Shown piece by piece: positions 1 through 12,100 of a stretch of DNA of 64,000 nucleotides. Each line of letters starts with the position of its first letter. Within the stretch, counting starts at the first letter, position 1. The DNA comes from Chrysoporthe austroafricana. Its lineage: Eukaryota > Ascomycota > Sordariomycetes > Diaporthales > Cryphonectriaceae. The notes under the pieces were generated by a model. The model worked only from the letters and a program-made list of their open reading frames with translations, was not told the origin of the DNA and searched no databases. A program made the position numbers and the translations under genes. Where the stretch lies: NCBI GenBank assembly GCA_001051155.2, contig JYIP02000005.1, positions 4,216,001 through 4,280,000 of the forward strand, written 5' to 3'.

Positions 1-1587
1 TTTGAGGAGGATGATGTGGATGTTCTCATAGCAGCCAGGGGAATGCTCAACGAGCCGTCATGGCCTAACGTGCCCGGGCTTAATAAGTATCTGGGGAAAC
101 TCCTTCACTCGGGCAAGTGGGATGATGAGTGAGTTTCTAATTCGTTCCCTACCAACCCCAGTTACTCATTTCTCGCTACCTCCTAACCACTTACTTCTCT
201 GCCTCAACTCTCCCCAAGTGCGGTACTCTCATGTGCGATCCCTTCCTAGAGGCGAGCTGACGTGGAGAAGATATGATTTCCGGAATAAACGCGTGGGCGT
301 CATTGGGAACGGTTCCAGTTCAATTCAAATAGTGCCGAGCCTACAGCCCCTCGAGGGTGTCAAGATGACCGTTTTCATGCGCTCGCCGGTAGGCTATTGA
401 CCATGTCACTATTCGTTTATAATCGTTGTCGCTAACGGCATGTTGTCCCCCCCCCCCCAAAAAAGACGTGGATCTCTAGCGCATTCGGCGACGCTGCAAT
501 GAAAGCACTCGGTTTGGATCCCAATGATATTGAGTGTAAGTTCCGTTCAAAATCGAATTGACTGTCTGGCTGGAGTTGACGAAAAAAAAAAATGCCAGTC
601 ACGCCGGAGAAGCGGCAGGCTCTCGCTCGTGATCCCGAAGAGTACCTCAGGATGAGGAAGGTGATCGAAGATGGCGGCAACCTCATCCACGACTCGACCA
701 TTCGAGGCACGGAGATGCAGAAGCAGTTCGCTGACGAGTTCGCCTCGTCGATGAAACAGCGATTGGCCAAGAAGCCAGAGCTCTTCAATGCAATCATCCC
801 GACGTTTGCACCTGGGTGCCGAAGGCTGACTCCCGGTAAAGGCTATCTCGAGGCGCTGACGGAGCACAATGTCAACGTGACCAAAGAAACGATTATCGAG
901 ATCACAGAGACTGGCGTCAAACTGGCGAGCGGGCGTGTGGTCGAGGTGGACGCCCTAGTCTGCGCCACCGGATTCAAGACATCCGCGCCTCCAAATTTTG
1001 AGGTCGTTGGCAAGGGCGGGCTCACACTTGCGCAGAGGTGGAGGCCCCATCCCGAAAGCTACATGAGTGTGATGGTGGATGGTTTTCCCAACTACCTGAT
1101 GATGTTCGGCCCGAACAGCGCCATTGGGTTCGGCAGTCTGACGAAGATCCTGGAGAATGAATGTGATTACTGCGTTAAGGTCCTCCGAAAAATGCAGAAG
1201 GAGGACTATGCTACCATTGAGCCCAGGCCGGAGAGGGTCAGGGACTTTCAGCAATACATCGGCGCTTACTTCGCTAAGACGGTGTATATGGACAAGTGCC
1301 AATCTTGGTACCGGAGCGAGGGGGGCCAGGGGAACTGGATCATTGGTCTCTGGCCCGGAAGTACACTGCACGCCCTGGACGCATTGAGGTCACCCCGGTG
1401 GGAAGACTTCATCTATGAGAGCTCCGACCCGACAGGCAACAACTTGCGATGGCTAGGGAATGGCTGGAGCGTGGCGCAAACGGATGGCGATCCATCGTGG
1501 TACATCAACCCTGACGAGGTGGACTGGCCCAAAGAAGGTAAACCGGAGGATAACCCACGTTTCAAGGCTCGGCCTTGGTCATATTAG
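1..1587 (+). CDS. Flavin-binding monooxygenase, Baeyer-Villiger/FMO type (5' truncated by window edge)
   Basis: Family enzymes use FAD, NADPH and O2 to oxygenate ketones or other organic substrates; the substrate here cannot be predicted. Exons fit 1-128, 271-388, 466-535 and 599-1587, with GT-AG introns and consistent phases, giving about 434 C-terminal residues with the stop at 1585-1587. The second exon carries the NADPH-binding Rossmann motif (GVIGNGSSSIQIVP), and the last exon the conserved ATG-F strand (LVCATGF) followed by the usual FMO C-terminal half. The FAD-binding GxGxxG and the FxGxxxHxxxW fingerprint would lie upstream, outside the window, so Baeyer-Villiger activity is inferred only from overall resemblance. 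Intron 2 contains a C12-A6 tract just before the acceptor. No neighbouring biosynthetic genes are visible on this side. Confidence 0.9.
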
Positions 1588-2026
1588 GCGTTTCAGGTTC
1601 TAGAAAGAAAGACAACTTTTTACATCGCGTACGCGCCTGTGCATCGTAGCAGTAGGCGCGGGGCGAACCATGATGCCAGAGAGATCGCTTGCAAATGATT
1701 GAAAAATGTACTACAGAAAGATCCCGATTGGCGTTCAGACTGAGAGTCTCGAGAGACCGTAGATACATAACGACGTTGAAGGCGCTAAGGCAAGTAAACG
1801 CAGAAAGGAGCTGCGGCAGCTGCGGCGGCATTTCTCGTTTCACGGACGACGCAACAATAAGAGATCCCACATTCTCGAATTGATTCACAGTGACCCCTGG
1901 CAGTCGGTAGCCCCCCCAAGCATCATGAGTTGTTGACTACTGCACAGCGCATCCAACCCTCTAAATTTTTTAGACGGTACATAAGAAAGGTAGGCAGGAA
2001 TGCGTTCATGGATATCTATCGAGTTT
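1588..2026. other. Convergent 3' intergenic region
   Basis: Lies between the 3' ends of the monooxygenase (+) and ATP4 (-). Only short chance reading frames are visible. It should hold both 3' UTRs; no RNA gene or repeat was seen. Confidence 0.6.
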
Positions 2027-2964
2027 CTATTGAGCCTTGGAAGACACAATCTCTGCGCGAAGATGTTAGCGAGTGAAAATTGGTTGAATTTGGGAACGAC
2101 GGTAACGCACTCTCAACATCTGCCACGCTCTGGGCAAGAATCTGTTGCAATACCTTAGGGTTCTCCAGCTCCTTCTGCACCTTAGCGATGATGCTCTCGG
2201 CGAGCTCCTTCTGCTGGCGCTGCTTGACCTGGCTCTCGTAGCGGACCCAAGAGTCCAGGACGGCCTTAGCCTCCGCAGCCAGGGCGGTCTTCTGCTCCAG
2301 CTCGTAGGCCTCGGCCTCGAGCTTGGCGGTTTCCTGCAAACAAACCATCAGCACCTGTGACCAGAATGTAGCTTCTCCTTCCAAGCGCTATGTGTGGATC
2401 GTACCTTGGAGACCTCGAAGAGACCCTTGGTGATGTCGACGACGCCGCTCATTTGCTGGACGTTCTCGATGCGGGACTTGACGGCCTGGGTGTGGTCGGC
2501 ACGGGCGGCGTTGAGAATGCCAGCGATCTTCTTGTTCTGGCCCTCAGCCCACTCCCGGTACATGGGACCAGCGTACTTGATGACAGCACCCCAGACGCTC
2601 AGCAGGCAGAAGGCGACGACGGTCTCCTCGTTGACGACGTAGTACTCGTTGCTGAGGGCGTAGATTGATAGACCGGCGGCGGAGGACAGAATGGCGGTCT
2701 TGGAGACGAGGGAATTGCCGGGCAGGGCGTCGACGATGGACTGGGCCTTCTTCTTGGGGTCCTCGGCGGGGACGTTAGAGGAGTGACGGGCGCTGGCGGA
2801 GGTGAGGGTAGTGATAGCCGGGAGAGTTCGGGGAGAAATGGATGGCCGCACACGGGCAGCCCCTACGTCACGTCAGTCTCGTCAATTGAGAAGGGGCGGG
2901 GCGGGGAGGAGCTAAAAAGACAATGCTACTCACCGAGAGCGGTCCTAGCCAGGCGGGACGCCAT
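2027..2964 (-). CDS. ATP4: Mitochondrial F1Fo ATP synthase subunit 4 (subunit b, peripheral stalk)
   Basis: Subunit b anchors the peripheral stalk in the inner mitochondrial membrane and holds F1 against rotation. Exons on the minus strand are 2934-2964, 2405-2862, 2111-2333 and 2027-2052, all GT-AG, joining to 245 codons plus stop, the usual fungal length. The protein starts MASRLARTALG with an Arg-rich presequence. A PAEDPKKKAQSIVDALPGNSLVSK stretch (quoted in two parts: PAEDPKKKAQ and SIVDALPGNSLVSK) precedes two hydrophobic segments at about residues 70-110. A long charged helix follows and ends ADVERIVSSKAQ. The last exon is only 26 nt and is easily missed: reading through the final intron gives an unrelated tail. 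It is divergent from NOC4, with a 358-bp shared promoter. Confidence 0.95.
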
Positions 2965-3322
2965 TGTGTCGTGATGCGCGGTGTTGTGTAGTGGTGTGTG
3001 GTAGTGGTTGAGCTTTGGAAGCTTGAGACACTTTCCGAGGCCTGCGCTGAGATGGATGGACGTTGAGAGGTTTGCTTCCGACCGGAGCTGGGGAGGCCGA
3101 CCACTAACAAAGTGAACTCCACCGTCCAGCAAATTTGGCAGCCGGAAGAGCGAGGGGATCTTAGTGCTAGGGCCAACCCCGTGATTGGCTGGCGTCACTT
3201 TTTCCTTCCGCTTTGATGGGCCTGAATTTTCGTGCATGCGCCGCGTCGAGAGGTGACGGCGACCAGACCTAAGGCTCTCACGATTTTGACCTCCGAGTAG
3301 GACAACGTCGCCAATCAGCAAG
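2965..3322. promoter_or_regulatory. Shared divergent promoter of ATP4 and NOC4
   Basis: This 358-bp stretch separates two divergent start codons. It has an inverted CCAAT box (ATTGG at 3184-3188) and a second CCAAT at 3312-3316, seven bases before the NOC4 ATG. CCAAT boxes are bound by the HAP complex, which is known to drive fungal respiratory genes; its use here is inferred. Confidence 0.5.
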
Positions 3323-4975
3323 ATGCCAGTAGCGGTGGCGGAGCAGACTGTGAAGCGCAAGCGGGTTGCGACCAAAGATCTGCCGAAGAAACGCCTACGA
3401 CCGGACCAAGACGACGACCAAGACGGTGGCCAAGTCGATGACCCCCATGTCGAAATCCTGTCCCTCGAGACCGCCATCCTCGAATCCAAGAAGAATTACA
3501 ACAACATCCCGGTTCTCATAGACACTGCAAGAAGGCTGGAAGAGGATGAGGACAAGGCACTGCTTGCCGTGGTCGCTCTGTGCAGAGTCTTCATCAGGCT
3601 TCTCGCCGCCGGCTGTCTTCTTAGGAAGAATGGTATGCCCGACAAGGACGTTGTTGTCGTGCACTGGCTCAGGGATCGCCTCGCTGAGTACCATGAGGTC
3701 ATTCTGGCCTTGTTCTCCCTGGAGGATCATGCAGTGACCGTCTTGACACTGTCTATGCGACTCTTGAAGGCGGAGGGGCAATATCCGCAAAGTGAAAGGG
3801 ACGACTATTACTTTCCCAAGTCCTTCCTCAAGGACATCGTTGGCGCTCTGTGTCAGCCTCAGGTCGACCAAGCCGTCCGGGCGGAATTCGTGGATAAGTT
3901 TGTCGACGAATTCGAGGATGTGCGGCTCTACACTTTCAAGGCGGTTCATGACATCGTTGGGGAACAGGCCGCAGTATCCACGCAGATCTCGGCCTTTGGC
4001 GTCTTCTTCGAGCTGCTTTCATCGATTGAGGGCGTGCCCGAGTCGTCTGAAGAAATTCAGGACTTCTATGTCGACGCACCCAAGAAAAAAGGCCACGAGC
4101 TTTTTTCGGTCTCAAAACATAAGAAACAGGCCCAGGAGGCATGGCTTGCACTGATGAGATTGGACATGAACCAGGGCCAGAGGAAACAGCTATTGGATGC
4201 CATGTCAAGGGTTATCGCTCCTTGGTTTACCAAGCCCGAAGTTCTCATGGACTTCCTCACCGACTGCTACAACGCCGGCGGCTCTATCTCTCTCCTCGCC
4301 CTGTCTGGGGTCTTCTATCTCATCCAGGAGAGAAACCTCGACTATCCGGCGTTTTATACAAAGCTCTATTCCCTGCTCGATGCCGACATACTACATTCAA
4401 GGTATCGCTCGAGGTTCTTTCGCTTACTCGACACATTCCTCGCTTCATCACATCTTCCGGCAGCCCTGGTCGCAAGTTTCATCAAGCGGCTAGCCAGGCT
4501 CAGCCTGGGCGCGCCACCAAGCGCGATAGTGACCATCGTACCTTGGATGTACAACCTCTTCAAAAAGCACCCGACGTGTACCTTCATGATGCACAGGATA
4601 CCGAGAATGAATGATGAAAAGGAGAGACTAGCCAACGAGGGTCTAGAAGACCCCTTCTTACCCGACGAAGGGGATCCAATGGAGACACGCGCCATCGACA
4701 GCTGTATATGGGAGATTGTGCAGCTTCAATCACACTACCATCCCAACGTGGCAACCATTGCGAAGATTGTTTCGGAGCAGTTCACTAAACAATTCTACAA
4801 CTTGGAAGACTTCCTCGATCACTCATATGGTAGCCTTATAGATGCCGAGATGGCCAAGAACGTCAGGAAGGCCCCGGTGATTGAGTTTCAGATCCCCAAG
4901 AGGATGTTCTTGCCTCAGGACTCAAGCTCCGGGGTAGAGGATGGCTTGTTGGTCAAACTCTGGGAGTTCCGGTAG
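3323..4975 (+). CDS. NOC4: Nucleolar complex protein 4 (Noc4), 40S ribosome biogenesis
   Basis: Noc4 pairs with Nop14 in the nucleolus and is needed for 18S rRNA maturation and export of the 40S precursor. It is a single-exon frame of 550 residues, essentially the yeast length. The N-terminus is basic (TVKRKRVATKDLPKKR), fitting a nuclear or nucleolar signal. Residues about 272-425 match the CBF/Mak21-type domain, with the stretch GGSISLLALSGVFYLIQERN followed by FYTKLYSLLD, SRYRSRFFRLLDTFL and a conserved MYNLFKKHPTC. The start at 3323 is the first ATG of the frame. The closely related Noc3/Mak21 families were considered, but the length and C-terminal layout favour Noc4. Confidence 0.92.
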   Translation: MPVAVAEQTVKRKRVATKDLPKKRLRPDQDDDQDGGQVDDPHVEILSLETAILESKKNYNNIPVLIDTARRLEEDEDKALLAVVALCRVFIRLLAAGCLLRKNGMPDKDVVVVHWLRDRLAEYHEVILALFSLEDHAVTVLTLSMRLLKAEGQYPQSERDDYYFPKSFLKDIVGALCQPQVDQAVRAEFVDKFVDEFEDVRLYTFKAVHDIVGEQAAVSTQISAFGVFFELLSSIEGVPESSEEIQDFYVDAPKKKGHELFSVSKHKKQAQEAWLALMRLDMNQGQRKQLLDAMSRVIAPWFTKPEVLMDFLTDCYNAGGSISLLALSGVFYLIQERNLDYPAFYTKLYSLLDADILHSRYRSRFFRLLDTFLASSHLPAALVASFIKRLARLSLGAPPSAIVTIVPWMYNLFKKHPTCTFMMHRIPRMNDEKERLANEGLEDPFLPDEGDPMETRAIDSCIWEIVQLQSHYHPNVATIAKIVSEQFTKQFYNLEDFLDHSYGSLIDAEMAKNVRKAPVIEFQIPKRMFLPQDSSSGVEDGLLVKLWEFR

Positions 4976-5065
4976 AGAGAAGCATCAATGACAAAATTGC
5001 TCGATTTGATACCTATGATACCCTAACATGGCCCGAACAAAGAGAGATGATTTGGTAGCTCTGCA

Positions 5066-5473
5066 CTACTTTGCCTGTCCCCCAATGAGCCGCTCGATGT
5101 ATTGCTTCGTGCTCTGCGCGTACAGTGCAGCGTCATTCTACACATCGGGTTCCTGACACCCCAGGCATAATACACGTAACCAGAGCTCTCTCCCGTCTAT
5201 GCACTACCGCAACTCGGGTCTGATACTCACCCCATCACTTGCCGAGCTAGCTTGGTCTATTTAAGACCACCCCCGGGGGAACCCCCAAGAAACCAACCAG
5301 CATTGGGGCTTACGTGTAGTATGGCCAGTGAGATAGTTCATCCCGGGTTCAAGTTCTAAGGAGGAAGCAGCATGCCTTCGCTGGGGAGTATAGGAATTCT
5401 TAGCCCTGAGTTTCACGAGACACCACATGGCTGCCCAGGTCGTAGGTGCTGCTGGACCACCCTGATACTGCAT
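5066..5473 (-). CDS. Possible small three-exon gene or 3' remnant, unknown function
   Basis: Three minus-strand segments join in phase through two good introns. The terminal exon is 5066-5137 (ending YIERLIGGQAK then TAG). A 26-nt exon covers 5231-5256. A longer upstream exon has its 3' end at 5312 and can be read back to an ATG at 5471-5473. The inner intron begins GTAAGC and ends TAG; the outer begins GTGAGT and ends TAG. The product would be about 85 residues. I do not recognise the family. The tail looks like genuine coding sequence (NDAALYAQSTKQYIERLIGG) but the upstream part is less convincing, so this may be the decayed 3' end of a larger gene or a chance combination. It is convergent with NOC4, with the stop codons 90 bases apart. 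Confidence 0.3.
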
Positions 5474-8400
5474 GACACTAGGCAGCGGTTGGCATAAGTG
5501 TTTCAGGTGGTCGTGGCCCAATGACCAGCCAGAGACGTCGCTTGGCAGTGAGAGTGCCTCACGCGGGACCCATGGCTAGACCTACTGAGAATTGAGAAAC
5601 GCATTCAATCTTCCTGGGCTTGGGACATCTCATCCGTCAGATAAGGTAAACTACAAAATAGTCTAACGCGATGATCGAGATATTCGTATTGAAATATGGA
5701 TTTAGTCCAGAAAAAAGTACAGGAGTGCACGAAATAAGACATCGTCCTCCATTTAGGAGCGAGTGCCTGTCTTGGACTAATGCCTGGGGAAGACTTCGGC
5801 TTCGATACGGTAGGGAGTGCAGTAAAGCATAGATGGAGACCAGATTCCGATACTAAACATAGAAGTAGATGCGTACGGAAGGATCACCCGAGAAAGAGTA
5901 TGTGGCTTTGCTGATCCAGCGTCTTGGGACCGTGGAAGGATCATAGGATTGTCGCTACAGAACCCCGATGCTCCAGCCCGATGAGATTTAGTGGCTCCTC
6001 GAGGCTCTTCACCGCATCAACATACGACAAATATCCATGCAGAGAGGTGTCAGAGGCTGGTCGCTTCGGCCACTCGGAACGCTTGATAAGGCCCCAATTT
6101 TTTCCACCTTCGATTATCTCTTCTATACTGACTGCTTTTGGTAGTAGGCACGTTAGACCACGCGGTACTTGGCCTGTATACGGTCCCAGTATACTATGTA
6201 GCTTCTAGTCTAGAAACACGGACCAACTATGCCATTGGACCTAAACACTATCAGCGAGGCAGAGATGTCCATCCTTCGGAAGGGGAGCAATGTCGCAAAT
6301 CACTGCGTATGCTCGCAGGCGTTGTCAAGCAGCCCTCATGCAGAAGCCAACAAAGCGCGGCACCGCCGAGCACAGTTCCAGGCTACTCGGGTGCAGACTC
6401 AGCTGATCCACCTTCACGTGGCCAAAAAGTATGCCAAAATCCAAGACAGCGACGACGGGGACCGCTGCAGAGAACGCCTCGCTTGCGCAGAGCAAGACGG
6501 CGATCCATGTTCGTTGTATGGGGAATCTGCCTACGCATGCAGACGGCAAGTGCAAGTCCTGCAGCACTGGGGGGACACGGACCCCATTTTGGACGATTGC
6601 GGCTCCAGCGATCTGGCAAACAGACGTCTCCATGTTTGCACATCTCAACAAGTCCCCTCCCCCCTCTTCGAATCTGCGATCATGGCGATAGAGACCAGGC
6701 TTGCGCAAGAGCAGAGCTAGGTAGACCCAGCCGCCCTCACCGCCATATCATAGGGTCCATCTTGTCCTTTGGCTAATACGACTATCAACCTGCGTAGACC
6801 GGGGCCGGGGCTGGGAGCTAGGGTCGAGATCGTTCATGATGGGGCGTGAAGATCGGAACATGACAACCATACCTGAAGCCAGGCAGATACATATGCATTA
6901 GAGGTTGAGATCTGAGTTGCTTTGAACCTTCCAGCGAAGCGTTTGTCTGTCGATGGTCACTGGCCACAAGCGTATCGACAATACCTTCGTGAAGACTCAT
7001 CGCAGCGGCGAAGCCACCACGACCCGGACCAATGGCTTGTTTCCGCGCGCAGTCTATGACCGCTGTTAATGTGCTCGTCCCGCGTGGAAAGGCTCGATAG
7101 CCAAAACAGGTAGGACCCTACCCGGTTCTGGTCCACAAAGTACCACATCAAGATAGTTCGTCGGGACATCCTTCAGGTCGACCGTGGGTCGCGTCTGCGG
7201 TACGTATGGCCAGCTTGACCCTTTGCGCACGCAGTCGAAGCTGCGACCAGATTGCAGGTCCCGCAGGAGCACGGACAAGCCGCCGGAGGATTTTCGACAG
7301 GCTTGTTGATGGCCGGGGTTGGTCGGCTAGTGGGACGTCGAGTGGATTGCGCAAGGATTCCCTGTGAACACTGACCTCACCTTGTTCCAACGTCAAAGCA
7401 CGGTCTCATGGCAAACCAACGTGTGAGAGAGATCAGGAGCATTCTTCGAGCCTAAGCATCGTTCAAGGAGCGAGCCGCCAGAAAGCATCGAAGGAACAAC
7501 CCATTGGACGTAGGAAACAATTAGATAGACCCACAAAATCGACGACCCTGAACTTTAGGAAGACATGCAGTCTGGCATGTTTCAACACTTGCAGAGCCGT
7601 ATGCAGGACAGCTATCAGTCGATCTGTTGAGACGCGGGGATATGCAGATGCACGGCTGGGGCTTCCACTGGCCTGTTGGCACCAAAATTCGTGCAGGCAA
7701 GGTGACACCAGCGACGGCCTCTCCGACTCACTGAGCAACCTGCCGTGATGTAACTGGTGTATCTTGTACACACCAGATGAAGCGCTGTTTGCGCCATCCC
7801 CTGAGCACTCAACAACCTAAAGGCGAAGAAATTTCTGTCCTCCAACTCATCAGCTTTCACATTGGCGCCAGTACCGTCGTATCTAGAGTGGATCAGAAAG
7901 CTCTGGAGGCCTCACTGCCAAAGGACCTTGTTGGTGTTCAGGAGGCCACTCGAGCAGACACCGACGCGAACCCTGCCGGGATAGCTGTCAGATGGCCGAG
8001 GACGCCCGTGAGATCTCGGGTTGGTTCGAGCTCGAGGTAAGGGATAGGCATCCCGAAGCATAACGTCTTGCGGCCATAGGGATTCAAGAGCCGAAGCGTT
8101 TCAGCGCCACTCTGAAGAATTCCTCAGCCCCAGTGGTGTCGGACACAGGGACTCCATACAATGCCTCGCCGCCACCGAGGCTGCGATCTTAATTCCAGCT
8201 AGGACGAGGCGACTATGTCGTAAGATGTTGATTCTCCGGTACAAGATTGGCTCAGCCTCAGCGGAAGCCGTCAGGAGTCGACCTGCCTCAACACCTCAAA
8301 AAGCTAGCGTGGTCTTGCTCGTGATGACTATCATCGGGGGACGCGAGTCCTGGAGAGCCCACATCTGGTACCATGGGCGAGCGTACTCCGTAGCTGACGG

Positions 8401-11400
8401 AGCGCGTCCGTGCTCGGGGGGAAACCGAGACGCCGGTGGCGCGAGTCCGAAACGGACATCTCTGAGGGATGGCAGGAGAGGGCCGCCCTGAGGATGCGAT
8501 ACCCGGTCTCGAAAGCGGCCCTGGTGGCGCTGGTGGATGGCGTCAGACAGCAGAGCAGGAGGCGCATATGAGGATGAGGCGCGATACCTCGAATGATCAT
8601 ACTGTGGATGGGGCTTGACCTGACGCGATGGAAACGCGTGTCATGAGCGGCAGGACCTGGAAACTGTCGACCGTTTTGGTGGCAGTCCGAAGTGCTGAAC
8701 GCGCCGGGTATGTGGGGCCCTGCGTTCCTGAGAACTCTAGAGGAGGCAAAGTCAGAAGGCCATTGGGCAATGAGATCGGGATAGAGAACACACCGACTTT
8801 ACGCTGGCGATCCTGGCGTGTTGTTTGGTTCTTGACCTAGTCTGGGCCGGCATGGTTGGAGGGGCGGGTTGGGTCTCCACGGCAGGGCCGCTGAGTATGC
8901 GGCCAGATGGGCTCTGGACGTCTCGAGTCGAGGGACTGGCCATACAACAGGCGCGGTTGCCCTTAGTGCAGTCGAGTTCAGCGGGTCGTTCATGCAAGCC
9001 CCGGCTGTCCAGCCACCGGAATTTCCCCCCGTTCCCTTCGCAGTGGTTCGACATGAAGTGCTCCAGTCCAGTCGTCGGGTATCGTGAAGAGGGCCATGAA
9101 ATTCAGATTTCGGGAATGAAAACAAACAGGACAGTGCCAGGAAGACACGGAGGAAGGCTTGTGCCCTGACTGTACATACTATAGTGTCTGTGTCAGCAGC
9201 GTGTTACAGCACTGCTTACATGATCTGGTCGAAGTGATGATGGGGTTGGAAGAGGTTCCATGCTGCTGCAGAGATTGTGGACGGGAGAGGATACGAAGGA
9301 GGGGGAAGAGGGCTGGCCTGGCTTGGCCTCGCGAAAGGGATTACATAATGACCCATCAACCCTAACCCGCATCTGATGTCGTGCTATGCGGTGTGCCCAA
9401 GGTTGGTGGCCCAGGTCAGATGCCCGAGTACACCAAGGCAAGACGGCTCGATAGTCGAAACACACCACACCACCACAGGTGCTGTGATGAGTCCATCATA
9501 GCGTGCAGCCCCCCATCTAAAGGTCTGCCACTGCGGAGCCATGGGCCGTGGCATCGTCTGTCGAGCTGCAAATCGCTGTCGATCCCGTTCGCAACCCCCA
9601 ATCCGAAGCATCGTCCGCAACCTTGGCTCTCTGACACGACTCTGCCAGGTCTGCTTCGTACAGCCCGCCGGCCATGCATGCTTTGAGCCCATCATGAGTC
9701 CTAGCTCCTCCTATCTAGGTGTGGCCATTCGCACGGCCTGGTGAAGGGGGACCCAGGAGTAAGCGGCCGCTGTGTCACCGTGCTTGCACGGTAGGACGAC
9801 CACCGCAACCTGCCAAGCTGCGTCCTGGCCTGACGATGGATCCTGCTCTCTCCTGCTTCGTCAGTGGAGTTCCGACCGGTCTTTCCTCTGCCCGGCATGC
9901 GGCAGAGGTACTCCGTACCCCCGTACGGCACACGGCACACGGACTGACGGACAGGTCAGGCTCAAGGCCCAGCAGCCTGGCAGCCTGGGCAGCCCCATGC
10001 CCCGGAGCTTCCTAGTGGCCGGTAAGACGTGCGCGCTCGCCGTCGTGCTAAAACCAGCTCCTGTACGGGAGACAGCTTCTAGACTCGGGAGCAGCCTAGC
10101 TTTCTACCGCCGCGCAGCTCACGGGGCACGGGGCAGGGGCACTCGATCCGTGGCATGCCATGCGGCTTGCCTATCCGGGTTTGGCTCTCGCGGCTCCAGC
10201 AGTCTACTGGGTACCTACCACCAGCCTGCCAGTGCCAAGGTGGCCCACATCTCACTCATTGCTTGCGCTGTTTGGCTGCTCTGAGCCTTTGGGCAGAAAC
10301 GGCCTTGCGGGCCGTTGGCGTTGATGCCCAATCTACTGCACGTCTATCGCTTCTCAGCCAGTCATCCCTTCTCGTTCAGCCAGCCCTCGCCGGATGTGTG
10401 GGAACAGTGGGCTGTTCATGGGACTCTTCGTGCCCACCTGCCGCCTCCATGTGGGACACTTTCCTCCTCTTCATCAAGCCACTGGGCAGACAGGTCGGTT
10501 TTCAGTCAGCAACCCTGTCGTTGCGGGCTGTTGTTGTCAACGGCACAGCCGTACCTATGCCAGTGTGCCAGTGTGGGCATACCCAGCACAGGCGACCAAG
10601 TACGTACCGCGCATTATACACGGACCGTTGTGCAAGACATTCTAGAAGGCGGCTATCGAGGGCTAAGAGAGGGACCACTGTGGAGACTGTGGGCACGGTC
10701 ACCTTTGCTCCCCCAGATTCCGTCAGCGATCTGTGATTCGATCTCGGATCGGAAACCTTCCCAGAGGCTCCGGGGCCAGAATCCACCTTACCACTGCTAC
10801 AGAGGATCATTCTCAAGGGTCCTCAGCGGTCGTTGGTGCTGGGCCACGGCGCGATTCGTCTGCGCTGGAGCAGCATTCGGCTGCAAGCACAGACTTTACT
10901 GTACAGCACTTGATCGCTGTGGTGCCTGCGACCCGAGCGCCGGTCACGGCCACAGGGCATTTAGCAACCCCGTCAATACCTTCGCGCTACACACCAAGCT
11001 ACGATACCACCAATCGTATCCGTACCCAGGCCGCTCTGAAGAAACTTGGATGTCGACTTCCACTGGGCTGGGTCAGATCAGCACGGAGATCGACTGGTCG
11101 TCGCAAGGGTCACCTCATCGATACTCGCCAGCCATGAACCAACGTTTTCAGGTGGGCTTACCCGCCTCCTGTTATTAAACTAGCCTAGGCAGAGTGCACG
11201 AGGCGCTTGGCAAACGATAGACGGGCAGCCTCTGGGCTCCCTGCAGCATCTCAAGATCTGCTCTGATGCTTGGCCGTCGGGCTTTATGCCCGGAGCAGAG
11301 GGGACAGGCTAGCCGCTGGATCCAGATTCCAGGGCTGTCGCTGCCGCTGCCGGTGCTGGGAAGCCGTTTCATGTGCGCTGCCGGTCAGTTGACGTCGGGC

Positions 11401-12100
11401 ATCAGGGAGTACGGATGAAGGCTGAAGCAGCCTCACCTGAGAGGCCCGGATCTCGCACTATCCAGCCGACAAACCCCACACATCACTACCAGATGGCTGC
11501 CATTGGGTATTGCTATACGCTTCTGGCAGGTCGTGTAGGGTTCGTGCTTGACAAAATCGCAGCCCGTCGCTAGATTTCTCACCACGGCCATGGCCACCGC
11601 ACATGACGAGAATGGCTCCGACTAGCGCGGTGAGTGACCTACCGTACTGTGTGCCCAGCATCTGGGATAAGCTAGAAGGCCAGGCGTATGTGTACCAGCA
11701 CATACACAGTAGGAGGCGGGAGGATAGACACCCACGTCCGAAGCGCAAGTCTCATGTACCGGCTACAGGGCGCGATGCGAACCAGGCGTTTCCGAATCCA
11801 CCCTCGGCTCGCGGGGAAGAGATCCTGTTTGTTCTTTTGAGGCCCATCACTGTCGACAGAAGTGTGCTTCCCAATCAAGACCGCCGTCCGGACACAAGGG
11901 TCGACTTATCAGGGACCCGTACCACGATACATACGGATCCAGTACGTACTACCGTACCTACCTACATGGTACTATGTAATCATTGTGTGGGAGGTGCTTC
12001 TCCACTCGCGCTGAGAGCCCTGGACTCTCGAGACTGCTCGTATGGGTGGTCCTGCGGCAGGTATGGGTACGAGGTACGTACCCATCCCATCTCACTTCTG
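5474..12100. other. Large gene-poor intergenic region
   Basis: About 6.6 kb of mixed-composition sequence with no recognisable gene on either strand. The best unassigned ATG frames are 6229-6720 (163 codons, +) and 10324-11178 (284 codons, +). Both have biased, low-information composition and no family resemblance, so I do not call them. A telomere-like AACCCTAACCC lies at 9358-9368. There are many short GTAC/TACC-rich words near 11,940-12,080. Decayed or lineage-specific small genes could be hidden here. Confidence 0.5.

Noticed and set aside
5330..5365. GGGTTCAAG word resembling a tRNA T-arm
   Set aside because: No matching stem or A box in either orientation at tRNA distance.
6229..6720. 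163-codon ATG frame on the plus strand
   Set aside because: No family resemblance; the other frames over the same stretch are equally open, so coding status cannot be supported.
10324..11178. 284-codon open frame on the plus strand
   Set aside because: Low-information composition rich in Ser, Arg, Cys and Pro, no recognisable motif, no conserved-looking blocks, and overlapping open frames in other phases. GC-balanced sequence produces such frames by chance.
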